The notes below the pieces were generated by a model. The model saw only the letters and a program-made list of their open reading frames with translations, was not told the DNA's origin and did no database searches. A stretch of DNA of 62,738 bases from Clostridia bacterium (lineage in GTDB: Bacteria > Bacillota > Clostridia > Peptostreptococcales > Acidaminobacteraceae): contig JACUUV010000009.1 in assembly GCA_014859095.1 (NCBI GenBank), positions 1 through 62,738 on the forward strand, read 5' to 3'. Within the stretch, counting starts at the first letter, position 1; every line of letters begins with the position of its first letter. The position numbers and the translations under genes are program-made. Shown here piece by piece: positions 1 through 7,767 of this stretch.

Positions 1-1044
1 AGAATAGAAGACGATCATAAAACAACACTTCAAAAGAACAACCTTAGAATCTCTCAGTTGAGCACTTATGAAAAGAGCAAAATGGAAATTACAGATATGG
101 TGTCATCCATTTCAGATTCTATTGAAAAGCTTGGTGACAAAATGCTCACGCTAAGAGCAAACATCGAAGAAAACTATAGTGTTAAGAGAAAGTACACTGA
201 ATCTCTTGGAGTATTGACGCGTGACATATCTGAAATGACGAGGCTTCAAGATCAATACAAAGAAGACCTTCATCGTCTTGAAGTCAAGATGGCAAAACTG
301 GAAGTTGAAAAAGATCTGGTGATCGCAGATCTATGGGATAAATATGAAATGTCCATTGCAGAAGCGCTTCAGGTGGAACATAATTATCCTAAAACAGAAG
401 TCAAACAACTGAAAAATGACCTGAAGATGCTGGGAACAGTCAATGTGAACGCCATCAAAGAATATGAGGAAGTCTCAGAGCGCTATAAATTTCTGTCTGA
501 GCAAAAGAAGGATCTTTCAGATGCGACCAAGCAACTCGAAAAAATCATCAATGAACTCGATCATAAGATGATTGAACTGTTCAAGACTCACTTCGAGCTG
601 ATCAACACCCATTTCAAAGACACGTTCATCACTCTCTTCAACGGTGGTGTCGCAGAACTTCTTCTCACGGATTACGATGATTTGCTCAATTGCGATATTG
701 ACATAATCGCTCAACCGCCTGGAAAAAAACTGCAAAGCATCAATTTGCTTTCCGGAGGTGAAAAGGCGCTTACCGCCATTGCGTTGTTATTTGCAATACT
801 CAAAACAAAACCATCACCATTTTGCATATTGGATGAGATTGAAGCCGCGCTTGACGATGTCAATGTTTACAGGTTCGCAGCATTCATCAAGGAATACGCC
901 GAAAAATCACAATTTGTAGTCATCACTCATAGAAAAGGTACTATGGAGATTGCAGATACACTCTATGGTGTCACTATGGAAGAATACGGAATCTCCAAGA
1001 TTTTATCTGTAAAACTTGAGGATATGGAAGAAAAATTCAACTAA
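1..1044 (+). CDS. smc: Chromosome segregation ATPase SMC, C-terminal part (5' truncated by window edge)
   Basis: The reading frame is open from base 1, so this is the last 347 codons of a protein usually near 1,180 residues. It shows the end of the second coiled-coil arm and then the C-terminal half of the ABC-type head. The head has the signature LSGGEKALTAIALLFAIL, a Walker B/D-loop block (FCILDEIEAALDD) and the H-loop in FVVITHRKGT. SMC dimers with ScpA/ScpB bind ATP between two heads and organise newly replicated chromosomes. ftsY follows after 10 bases, the usual Firmicute order. The N-terminal Walker A half, hinge and first arm lie outside the window. Confidence 0.97.
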   Translation, partial: RIEDDHKTTLQKNNLRISQLSTYEKSKMEITDMVSSISDSIEKLGDKMLTLRANIEENYSVKRKYTESLGVLTRDISEMTRLQDQYKEDLHRLEVKMAKLEVEKDLVIADLWDKYEMSIAEALQVEHNYPKTEVKQLKNDLKMLGTVNVNAIKEYEEVSERYKFLSEQKKDLSDATKQLEKIINELDHKMIELFKTHFELINTHFKDTFITLFNGGVAELLLTDYDDLLNCDIDIIAQPPGKKLQSINLLSGGEKALTAIALLFAILKTKPSPFCILDEIEAALDDVNVYRFAAFIKEYAEKSQFVVITHRKGTMEIADTLYGVTMEEYGISKILSVKLEDMEEKFN

Positions 1045-1054
1045 GGAGGGCCTT

Positions 1055-1972
1055 ATGGCTTTATCATTATTTTCGAAACTCAAAGAGGGTCTGGACAAAA
1101 CGAGAAAAGGGATCACTGACAAACTTGATGACCTTTTCAACAATTATGGAGAAATCGATGATGAACTATTTGATGAACTGGAAGAAATTTTGATTGTTGC
1201 AGATGTCGGTATGCAAACGACTATGAAACTTATAGATTCGCTCAGAGAAGAACTTAAAGTTAGAAGAGTCAAAGACGCCAGTGAAGTGAAAGCGGTTTTC
1301 AAAGATGTCGTTGAAATGATGCTTAAGGAAAATAACAGCGAACCATTTAATATAACAGAGGTCCCGACCATTATCATGGTTATTGGCGTTAATGGAGTGG
1401 GAAAGACCACCTCCATCGGAAAAATCGCCCATCACTTAAAAGAAGAGGGGAAATCTGTACTGATTGCCGCAGCGGATACGTTCAGGGCGGCAGCAATCGA
1501 ACAGCTCAAAGTATGGGGGGATAGAGTCGGGGTGAATGTCATTCACCAGTCAGAAGGTTCGGACCCTGCGGCGGTGATCTTTGATGCGATCCAATCCGCC
1601 AAATCCAAAAAGACCGATGTGTTGATTTGTGATACTGCAGGTCGTCTTCACAACAAAGTGAATTTGATGAATGAGCTCGCAAAAGTCTTTAGAGTCATCG
1701 AGCGGGAATATCCCGAAGCAAAAAAAGAAGTATTGTTGGTTCTTGATGCCACAACTGGGCAAAATGCGGTTCAACAAGCAAAGGCATTCAATGAAGCTGC
1801 ACAAATCACTGGCATTGTTCTAACAAAACTTGATGGGACCGCAAAAGGTGGTGTCGTCATGGCAATCAACTCCGAACTGCAGATTCCAGTTAAGCTCATC
1901 GGCGTGGGTGAGGGCATGAATGATCTACAACCATTCGATGCGCATGAGTTTGTGGAGGCGCTCTTCAATTGA
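1055..1972 (+). CDS. ftsY: Signal recognition particle receptor FtsY
   Basis: SRP-receptor GTPase of 305 residues that docks the Ffh-ribosome complex at the membrane and hands nascent membrane proteins to SecYEG. A short N-terminal acidic/helical region precedes the NG domain. The P-loop GVNGVGKTT is near residue 111, followed by the DTFRAAA motif, DTAGR near 193 and the guanine-specificity motif TKLDG near 257. I chose ATG 1055 because AAGGAGGG lies just upstream. An in-frame ATG 39 bases earlier sits inside smc and has no ribosome binding site. The long acidic A domain of enterobacterial FtsY is absent, as usual in Firmicutes. Confidence 0.97.
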   Translation: MALSLFSKLKEGLDKTRKGITDKLDDLFNNYGEIDDELFDELEEILIVADVGMQTTMKLIDSLREELKVRRVKDASEVKAVFKDVVEMMLKENNSEPFNITEVPTIIMVIGVNGVGKTTSIGKIAHHLKEEGKSVLIAAADTFRAAAIEQLKVWGDRVGVNVIHQSEGSDPAAVIFDAIQSAKSKKTDVLICDTAGRLHNKVNLMNELAKVFRVIEREYPEAKKEVLLVLDATTGQNAVQQAKAFNEAAQITGIVLTKLDGTAKGGVVMAINSELQIPVKLIGVGEGMNDLQPFDAHEFVEALFN

Positions 1973-1996
1973 TTCAAAGATGTAAAGTAAAAATGC

Positions 1997-2025
1997 TTGA
2001 CACGTCGTGTAATTTGATTTATAAT
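1997..2025 (+). promoter_or_regulatory. Consensus sigma-A promoter for ylxM-ffh
   Basis: A perfect TTGACA (1997-2002) and a perfect TATAAT (2020-2025) are separated by 17 bases. Transcription should start near 2032, only about seven bases before the annotated ylxM ATG at 2039. The transcript would then be nearly leaderless for ylxM. Confidence 0.85.
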
Positions 2026-2038
2026 TTGTGAGGTAGTT

Positions 2039-2380
2039 ATGTTTGAGAAAAAAATGCGTCTGGATGCACTATATGATTTTTATGGCAAAATGTTGACAGA
2101 CAAGCAAAGTGAAATCATGAACCTGTATTGCAATTTGGATTATTCTCTCGGTGAGATTTCCGAAATACTTGGAGTCAGCCGACAGGCGGTTCATGATACA
2201 ATCAAACGTACTGAAAAAAGTCTTGAGAACTACGAATCTCAACTCGCGCTTTATGAGCGTTTCAGAAACAAACAGAGTATATTTGAGCATTTGTATGAAC
2301 TTGTTTTGGAATTTGAAAAAACGGACAATCACGCTTTGATTGAAACAATCAAAACTGTGATCCAGACCGAGATAGAATAG
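2039..2380 (+). CDS. ylxM: YlxM/p13 family SRP-associated DNA-binding-like protein
   Basis: Small (113 residues) helix-turn-helix protein of the YlxM/p13 family, encoded directly upstream of ffh in most Firmicutes and thought to act with the signal recognition particle. The sigma-70 region-4-like HTH spans about residues 37-58 (LGEISEILGVSRQAVHDTIK), followed by a helical tail. ATG 2039 has GAGG just upstream, but the promoter above may start the mRNA inside that site. Met6 (ATG 2054) is an alternative start, and B. subtilis YlxM aligns with either. It is probably co-transcribed with ffh. The biochemical role of the family is only partly known. Confidence 0.9.
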   Translation: MFEKKMRLDALYDFYGKMLTDKQSEIMNLYCNLDYSLGEISEILGVSRQAVHDTIKRTEKSLENYESQLALYERFRNKQSIFEHLYELVLEFEKTDNHALIETIKTVIQTEIE

Positions 2381-2412
2381 CAAGCGCTGCAAATGGCAGG
2401 GGAGGACAACCG

Positions 2413-3753
2413 GTGGTATTCGAAAGCTTAGCGGAAAAATTGCAAGGCGCGTTCAGTCAACTGCGCGGCAAAGGCAAATTGTCTGAAAAAGATGTTAAAG
2501 ACGCAATGAGAGAGGTCAAACTCGCGCTTCTCGAAGCCGATGTCAACTTCAAAGTCGTCAAGGATTTCATAAACACACTTACAGAGCGTGCCATCGGAGA
2601 ATCGGTACTTCAAAGCTTGACACCTGGTCAACAGGTTGTCAAAATTGTCAACGAAGAACTCACCAATCTGATGGGGAAAACGCAAAGCAAACTTGAGTTT
2701 TCATCAAAACCGCCTACCATCATCATGATGGCCGGACTACAAGGTGCCGGTAAAACGACAACTTGTGGAAAATTGGGTTCATTACTGAAAAAAAATGGCA
2801 AACGTCCGCTACTGGTGGCGTGTGACATATATAGACCAGCCGCGATCAAGCAACTTGAGGTAGTCGGTGAAAAGGTCGGTGTACCGGTATTCACCTTGGG
2901 CGATCAAATCAGCCCGGTTGAAATAGCAAAAAAAGCAGTTGAACATGCGATTAAATTCAATAACGATGTTGTTATTTTGGATACCGCAGGCCGATTGCAT
3001 ATCGATGAAAAACTCATGCAGGAATTGATTGAGATCAAAGCGGTTGTTGTTCCAAAAGAAATTCTATTGGTGCTCGATTCCATGACCGGTCAAGATGCTG
3101 TAAATGTTGCTGAACATTTCAACAGTCAACTTGAAATAGACGGTGTCATCCTCACGAAACTCGATGGAGACACACGAGGTGGAGCGGCATTATCAGTCAG
3201 AGCGGTTACAGGCAAACCAATCAAATTTGCTTGTATCGGTGAGAAGTTGACCGATATCGAGGAGTTCTACCCGGACCGAATGGCTTCAAGAATACTTGGT
3301 ATGGGCGATGTGCTTTCACTTATCGAGAAAGCTCAAGAAAATTTTGATGAGGAAAAAGCAAAAAAACTCGAGTCAAAAATAAAGAATCAATCTTTTGATT
3401 TGGAAGATTTTCTCGATCAACTGGAACAACTACAAAACATGGGACCAATTGGTGATCTGCTGGGTATGATGCCCGGTATGAACAAGAAGGCACTTCAAGG
3501 GGTTGAAGTCAACGACAAAGACCTTGCGAGAACAAAAGCCATCATCCAATCCATGACCAGCAAGGAAAGACAAGATCCTGACATCATCAACGGCAGCCGA
3601 AAGAAAAGGATTGCAAAAGGCAGTGGGGTTCACGTTTCAGAGGTCAATAGATTGCTCAAACAATTTGAACAATCCAAAAAAATGATGAAGCAATTTGGAC
3701 AGATGGACAAAAAAATGAAAAAAGGCGGGGGATTCAAATTTCCTTTCTTTTAA
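2413..3753 (+). CDS. ffh: Signal recognition particle protein Ffh (SRP54)
   Basis: SRP GTPase of 446 residues that binds 4.5S/scRNA and signal sequences emerging from the ribosome, then pairs with FtsY. The N domain covers about residues 1-90. The G domain has the P-loop GLQGAGKTT near 108, DTAGR and TKLDGDTRGG. The methionine-rich M domain (about 300-446) shows the GDLLGMMPGM finger loop and the RNA-binding RQDPDIINGSRKKRIAKGSG block. The start is GTG 2413, eight bases after GGGGAGG. It follows ylxM by 32 bases. Confidence 0.98.
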   Translation: MVFESLAEKLQGAFSQLRGKGKLSEKDVKDAMREVKLALLEADVNFKVVKDFINTLTERAIGESVLQSLTPGQQVVKIVNEELTNLMGKTQSKLEFSSKPPTIIMMAGLQGAGKTTTCGKLGSLLKKNGKRPLLVACDIYRPAAIKQLEVVGEKVGVPVFTLGDQISPVEIAKKAVEHAIKFNNDVVILDTAGRLHIDEKLMQELIEIKAVVVPKEILLVLDSMTGQDAVNVAEHFNSQLEIDGVILTKLDGDTRGGAALSVRAVTGKPIKFACIGEKLTDIEEFYPDRMASRILGMGDVLSLIEKAQENFDEEKAKKLESKIKNQSFDLEDFLDQLEQLQNMGPIGDLLGMMPGMNKKALQGVEVNDKDLARTKAIIQSMTSKERQDPDIINGSRKKRIAKGSGVHVSEVNRLLKQFEQSKKMMKQFGQMDKKMKKGGGFKFPFF

Positions 3754-3784
3754 TAAAAACTAAAACTTTAAGGAGGTGAAAAAT

Positions 3785-4036
3785 ATGGCAGTTAAAATTA
3801 GATTGACAAGAATGGGTTCTAAGAAAAAACCTTTTTATAGAGTTGTCGTTGCAGATTCAAGAGCACCTAGAGATGGTAAATTTATCGATCAAATCGGTTA
3901 CTTCAACCCACTTCTTGAAAGTGATCAAGTGAAGTTGGACGTAGAAAAAGCTAACCAATGGTTAAACAATGGTGCACAACCTACGGATACTGTAAAAGCG
4001 CTATTCAAAAAGCATGGCGTTTACGAAGCGAAGTAA
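3785..4036 (+). CDS. rpsP: 30S ribosomal protein bS16
   Basis: Complete 83-residue S16 with the family N-terminus [20 protein letters not shown]. It binds 16S rRNA early in 30S assembly. ATG 3785 follows AAGGAGGTG closely. An in-frame GTG three codons upstream lies inside that ribosome binding site and is rejected. It starts the rpsP-khpA pair, which ends at a terminator near 4333. Confidence 0.98.
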   Translation: MAVKIRLTRMGSKKKPFYRVVVADSRAPRDGKFIDQIGYFNPLLESDQVKLDVEKANQWLNNGAQPTDTVKALFKKHGVYEAK

Positions 4037-4051
4037 AACTGAGGTGATACA

Positions 4052-4282
4052 ATGAGCGAATTGGTAAGAGTAATTGCAGCTTCGCTGGTCGATAATCCTG
4101 AAAGTGTGGAAGTTAGAGAAGTTGAAGGCTCACAATCCATCATTATCGAACTTAAGGTTGCATCTGAGGATATGGGTAAAGTAATTGGAAAACAAGGTAG
4201 AATTGCTAAAGCCATTCGAACAGTTGTAAAAGCGGCTGCGACAAAAGAGAACAAACGCGTTGTAGTTGAAATTATTCAGTAA
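4052..4282 (+). CDS. khpA: KH-domain RNA-binding protein KhpA (YlqC)
   Basis: A 76-residue protein that is essentially one type II KH domain. The RNA-binding GxxG loop is GKQG, inside VIGKQGRIAKAIRTVVKAAA. KhpA pairs with KhpB/Jag in Firmicutes and binds many RNAs, affecting cell elongation and division. It lies 15 bases after rpsP and is followed at once by a strong hairpin terminator. Length and position match B. subtilis ylqC. Confidence 0.95.
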   Translation: MSELVRVIAASLVDNPESVEVREVEGSQSIIIELKVASEDMGKVIGKQGRIAKAIRTVVKAAATKENKRVVVEIIQ

Positions 4283-4296
4283 TTGAATCAAACAGG

Positions 4297-4333
4297 GCTA
4301 TTTCACTGTGTTTACACAAGAAATAGCTTTTTT
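4297..4333 (+). terminator. Rho-independent terminator after khpA
   Basis: An 8-bp perfect stem GCTATTTC/GAAATAGC (4297-4304 with 4320-4327) carries an inner TGTG/CACA stem with a TTTA loop. A run of six T follows. It lies between khpA and rimM, so rimM-trmD depends on read-through or a promoter I cannot see. Confidence 0.9.
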
Positions 4334-4359
4334 CGTACGCATGAAAATAGGAGATATTT

Positions 4360-4857
4360 ATGAAAAAAAGCTTTCATATCGGTAAAATTGTAAATACACA
4401 TGGTGTCAAAGGTGAAGTAAAGGTTTATCCATATACCGATGACGTCAACAAATTTGTAGATTTTGACCATTTATATGTCGAAGACCAAAAAATTCAAATT
4501 GAAACTGTGCGGATCCATAAGAATATGGCTTTGGTCAAATTCAAAGGTTATGACAATATGGATCTGGTTTTACCACTCATGAATAAAAATGTTTTCATTG
4601 ACCGTGATCTAGTGGACGATGGTGGTGATGGTCATTATATCGTTGATTTGATCGGATGCGAGATTTTTGATGAGTCAGGTATTATGATCGGAGTACTTGT
4701 CGATGTGCTTCAAAACACGTCACAGGACTTATATCAAATTCGACGTTCGGATAACGGTGAAGACTTTTATTTGCCAGTTGTTGATGAGTTTGTCAAAAAT
4801 ATAGATTTGAATACACGTAGAATAATTGTTCGCCTTATTGAGGGGTTGATGGAATGA
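4360..4857 (+). CDS. rimM: 16S rRNA processing protein RimM
   Basis: Ribosome maturation factor of 165 residues that binds S19 and the 30S head during late small-subunit assembly. The N-terminal RimM beta-barrel begins FHIGKIVNTHGVKGEVKVYP, and the C-terminal PRC-barrel covers about residues 90-165 (YIVDLIGCEIFDESG, YLPVVDEFVKNID). ATG 4360 follows AGGAG. It overlaps trmD by four bases (ATGA), suggesting coupled translation. Confidence 0.97.
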   Translation: MKKSFHIGKIVNTHGVKGEVKVYPYTDDVNKFVDFDHLYVEDQKIQIETVRIHKNMALVKFKGYDNMDLVLPLMNKNVFIDRDLVDDGGDGHYIVDLIGCEIFDESGIMIGVLVDVLQNTSQDLYQIRRSDNGEDFYLPVVDEFVKNIDLNTRRIIVRLIEGLME

Positions 4858-5552
4858 TATTCAGGATTCTTACGCTTTTTCCTGAAATGTTTGAAGGCTT
4901 TTTGAGTTCCAGCATAATAGGCAAAGCTATAGATCAAAATAGGATTACAGTGAGCACTGAAAATATACGTTCATTTTCCAGCAACAAGCATGGCAAGGTG
5001 GATGATGCTCCTTTTGGTGGTGGCGCAGGCATGGTCATGTGTGTTCAACCACTAAAAGATGCTCTTTTATCAAGACCATTATCATCAAACGGTAAAGTCA
5101 TTTATCTTTCTCCGAGGGGGCAGACGCTTACACATGAAAAAGTGGTGGAGCTATCAGGATTATCAGAGTTGGTGCTGGTGTGTGGGCACTACGAAGGTGT
5201 GGATCAACGCTTCATAGACCGCTATGTCGACGAGGAAATCTCCATTGGTGATTACGTACTCACAGGTGGAGAAGTCGCCGCAATGGTCGTTGTGGACAGT
5301 GTGAGTCGTATGGTGTCCGATGTGCTTAAAAATGACGCTTCCGCTGAAGACGAAAGTTTTGCGAACGGGTTGCTCGAATATCCCCATTATACGCGTCCCT
5401 CTGTTTATGAAGGCGACTGCGTGCCGGATGTTCTGCTCTCAGGGAACCATGCTGAAATTCAGAAATGGCGTAACTCGCAATCGCTTGAGATCACTAAATT
5501 CAGAAGGCCGGATCTCTATGAGAATTATTTGAAAGAAAAACACTTGAAATAG
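4854..5552 (+). CDS. trmD: tRNA (guanine37-N1)-methyltransferase TrmD
   Basis: SPOUT-class methyltransferase of 232 residues that makes m1G37 in tRNAs reading CNN and similar codons, preventing +1 frameshifting. The trefoil-knot SAM site appears as VIYLSPRGQ, LVCGHYEGVDQR (near residue 110) and SIGDYVLTGGE. The C-terminal domain carries the tRNA-binding helices. It overlaps rimM by ATGA. Its last codons contain the -35 box of the rplS promoter. Confidence 0.98.
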   Translation: MIFRILTLFPEMFEGFLSSSIIGKAIDQNRITVSTENIRSFSSNKHGKVDDAPFGGGAGMVMCVQPLKDALLSRPLSSNGKVIYLSPRGQTLTHEKVVELSGLSELVLVCGHYEGVDQRFIDRYVDEEISIGDYVLTGGEVAAMVVVDSVSRMVSDVLKNDASAEDESFANGLLEYPHYTRPSVYEGDCVPDVLLSGNHAEIQKWRNSQSLEITKFRRPDLYENYLKEKHLK

Positions 5553-5572
5553 GTGTATTGAAATGGTATAAT
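5544..5572 (+). promoter_or_regulatory. Sigma-A promoter for rplS
   Basis: TTGAAA (5544-5549), a 17-base spacer and a perfect TATAAT (5567-5572) with an extended -10 TGG before it. The -35 box is inside the end of trmD. The start site near 5579 leaves about 70 bases of leader before rplS. Confidence 0.85.
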
Positions 5573-5578
5573 ACATCT

Positions 5579-5648
5579 TGATTGAATTACGGATGGTCCT
5601 CTGGGCGATATGCGCTTAAGAACATCTTTGAAGGAAGGAGGTAGTACA
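5579..5648 (+). ncRNA. Structured 5' leader of rplS (L19-leader-like)
   Basis: Between the promoter and the rplS ATG I can draw an imperfect outer stem GATGGTC/GAACATC (one mismatch). It encloses an inner GGGCG/CGCTT stem that uses G-T pairs, and ends just before the GGAAGGAGG ribosome binding site. Autoregulatory leaders in front of L19 genes are known in Firmicutes. I infer this from position and fold only and did not match a covariance model. Confidence 0.5.
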
Positions 5649-6002
5649 ATGAATCAAAATATCATTAAGACTATCGAGAACGAACAAATTAAGACTGATC
5701 TTACTGAATTTAACATTGGTGATACGGTTAAGGTTCACTTGAAAGTTAAAGAGGGAAAGAGAGAAAGAGTTCAGATTTTCGAAGGTGTTGTCCTTAAAAG
5801 ACAAAACGGTGGCATAGCAGAAACTTTCACAGTAAGAAAAATTTCTTATGGTGTTGGTGTCGAAAAGACTTTACCACTTCATTCACCTAAAATCGAAAAG
5901 ATTGAAGTGATCAGACAAGGTAAAGTAAGAAGAGCCAAGTTGAATTACTTGAGAGCAAGATTAGGAAAATCTGCAAAAGTCAAAGAGAAAAAGAATTATT
6001 AA
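5649..6002 (+). CDS. rplS: 50S ribosomal protein bL19
   Basis: L19 sits at the 30S-50S interface. The 117-residue protein has the family blocks [28 protein letters not shown] and [23 protein letters not shown] 5649 follows GAAGGAGGT. The longer in-frame reading from 5610 would translate the leader and is rejected. The gene is monocistronic: its own promoter lies upstream and a terminator follows at 6014. Confidence 0.98.
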   Translation: MNQNIIKTIENEQIKTDLTEFNIGDTVKVHLKVKEGKRERVQIFEGVVLKRQNGGIAETFTVRKISYGVGVEKTLPLHSPKIEKIEVIRQGKVRRAKLNYLRARLGKSAKVKEKKNY

Positions 6003-6013
6003 TTCTAAGTAGG

Positions 6014-6040
6014 AAGGGACTGAATAGTCCCTTTTTATTT
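6014..6040 (+). terminator. Rho-independent terminator after rplS
   Basis: An 8-bp stem AAGGGACT/AGTCCCTT with a GAAT loop is followed by a T-rich tail (TTTATTTATTT). Confidence 0.92.
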
Positions 6041-6042
6041 AT

Positions 6043-6070
6043 TTGGAGACATGACATGATGTGTTAAAAT
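6043..6070 (+). promoter_or_regulatory. Possible sigma-A promoter for rbgA-rnhB
   Basis: TTGGAG (6043-6048), 16 bases, TAAAAT (6065-6070), just after the rplS terminator and 26 bases before rbgA. The match is moderate, but a promoter is expected in this position. Confidence 0.5.
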
Positions 6071-6096
6071 AGAGTAAAGAGATTAAGGAGTTCGAG

Positions 6097-6975
6097 ATGA
6101 GTATAAATTGGTACCCAGGACATATGAAAAAAACAAAGGAGTTAATCGTCGCCAACTTAAAGGTGGTCGACGTTGTGGTTGAACTTTTGGATGCCAGAAT
6201 TCCAATCAGTAGCAAAAATCCACAATTTGATACGCTTGTGAGCGAGAAAAGAAGAATCGTTGCACTCAATAAATATGACTTATCAGATCCGATTAAAACC
6301 AGAAAATGGGTCAATTTCTACGCAGAGCAAGGGATAAAAGCCATCCCTATCAATTCACTTTCCGGTCAAGGTGTTCCTGAGCTTATGGCGGAAGTGAGAC
6401 TTGAATCTGTGGATGTCATTGAAAAGATGAAGAGGCAAGGTCGTATGCTCAGGCCAATCCGCTTGATGATCATCGGAATACCCAATGTTGGAAAATCCTC
6501 ATTAATCAATAAATTGGCAGGTAAAAAAGCGGCTAAAGCCGGTAATAAACCTGGTGTGACGAGAGGTAAGCAGTGGATCAGACTCAATAAGGAAGTTGAA
6601 CTCTTTGACACTCCAGGCATTCTTTGGCCCAAAATCGAAGAGGATATCACAGGTATTAAACTGGCTTGCTCAGGTGCAATCAAAGATGAGATTTTGAACA
6701 TTGAAGATATCGCATTTCACTTGATGAAAATCATTTACAAGAAATATCCTGAAGCCATTGCCACACGTTACGGTTTAGACTCATCCGAGTCAGATCCGGT
6801 AGAACTCATGGGTATGATCGGAAGAAGACGAGGCTGTCTATTAAAGGGAAACACGATTGATTATGAGAAGGTTGCAAGACTTGTGATCGATGAGTTCAGA
6901 AAAGGTATGATGGGTCCTATTTCACTCGAAGATCCGGAAGATTTGCTAGAGGGGCATGAAAATGAACAAGAGTAA
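6097..6975 (+). CDS. rbgA: Ribosome biogenesis GTPase RbgA (YlqF)
   Basis: Circularly permuted GTPase of 292 residues needed for late 50S assembly in B. subtilis. The G motifs run in the permuted order: G4 NKYD near residue 58, then G1 GIPNVGKSS near 127, then G3 DTPG near 171. A C-terminal RNA-binding domain follows. The N-terminus (INWYPGHMKKT) is typical of the family. It overlaps the start of rnhB by 14 bases, so the two are probably translationally coupled. Confidence 0.97.
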   Translation: MSINWYPGHMKKTKELIVANLKVVDVVVELLDARIPISSKNPQFDTLVSEKRRIVALNKYDLSDPIKTRKWVNFYAEQGIKAIPINSLSGQGVPELMAEVRLESVDVIEKMKRQGRMLRPIRLMIIGIPNVGKSSLINKLAGKKAAKAGNKPGVTRGKQWIRLNKEVELFDTPGILWPKIEEDITGIKLACSGAIKDEILNIEDIAFHLMKIIYKKYPEAIATRYGLDSSESDPVELMGMIGRRRGCLLKGNTIDYEKVARLVIDEFRKGMMGPISLEDPEDLLEGHENEQE

Positions 6976-7756
6976 GATGTTGTTGGATGCCATTGAATCA
7001 TGTAATAGTATTCAAGACATCAAAAAACTGTCAGATGGGATTTCTGTGGAAGAATATCCAAAGTTCTGTAAAATTCTTGAATCGGATAAACGCAAGTCAG
7101 TAGGGCAATTGATCATGCGTCTGACCCGAAAATTTGAATCCCATGAAAAAGAGCTGCTTAGGATGCAAAAAATATTTGAATATGAAAAATCAGCTCAATC
7201 CCAGGGATATTTATTGATAGCCGGCATTGATGAAGCGGGACGGGGGCCACTTGTTGGACCAGTCGTAGCTGGAGCAGTTGTCCTGGATCAAAGTGTGGAC
7301 TGGACGGGTATTGATGATTCCAAGAAATTGTCCGAAGAAAAGCGAAATTACTTTTATGACAAGATTGTCAAATATGCCATATCATATGGTGTAGGTATGG
7401 CTTCGCACGATGAAATCGATGAGATCAACATTCTGAATGCGACAAAACTCGCTATGTCAAGGGCGCTTGAAAACGTAAGTGCTGATTTTTTACTCATTGA
7501 TGCCGTTAAACTTACCGATATTCCTATAGAACAAATCTCAATAATCAAAGGAGATTCACTCAGCGCATCAATTGCTGCCGCATCAATAATCGCAAAGGTG
7601 ACAAGAGATCGCATGCTGCTTGAGTTACACGAAGCCTATCCAATGTACGATTTCAAGAACAACAAAGGGTATGGCACAGAAAGCCATTATAAAGCCATTA
7701 AAGAATTTGGCGTAATCAATGAGCATAGAAGGAGTTTCCTAAAAAACATATTATAG
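6962..7756 (+). CDS. rnhB: Ribonuclease HII
   Basis: Cleaves the RNA strand of RNA-DNA hybrids and starts removal of single ribonucleotides from DNA. The 264-residue protein has an extra N-terminal region of about 80 residues before the catalytic core, as in other Firmicute enzymes. Metal-binding acidic residues appear in GIDEAGRGPLVGPVVAGAV (near residue 88), followed by IDDSKKLSEEKR and the NKGYGTESHYKAIKEFG block. I chose ATG 6962 over ATG 6956 because the AGAGGGG site then has normal spacing. Confidence 0.96.
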   Translation: MNKSKMLLDAIESCNSIQDIKKLSDGISVEEYPKFCKILESDKRKSVGQLIMRLTRKFESHEKELLRMQKIFEYEKSAQSQGYLLIAGIDEAGRGPLVGPVVAGAVVLDQSVDWTGIDDSKKLSEEKRNYFYDKIVKYAISYGVGMASHDEIDEINILNATKLAMSRALENVSADFLLIDAVKLTDIPIEQISIIKGDSLSASIAAASIIAKVTRDRMLLELHEAYPMYDFKNNKGYGTESHYKAIKEFGVINEHRRSFLKNIL

Positions 7757-7767
7757 TGGTGATGGAT

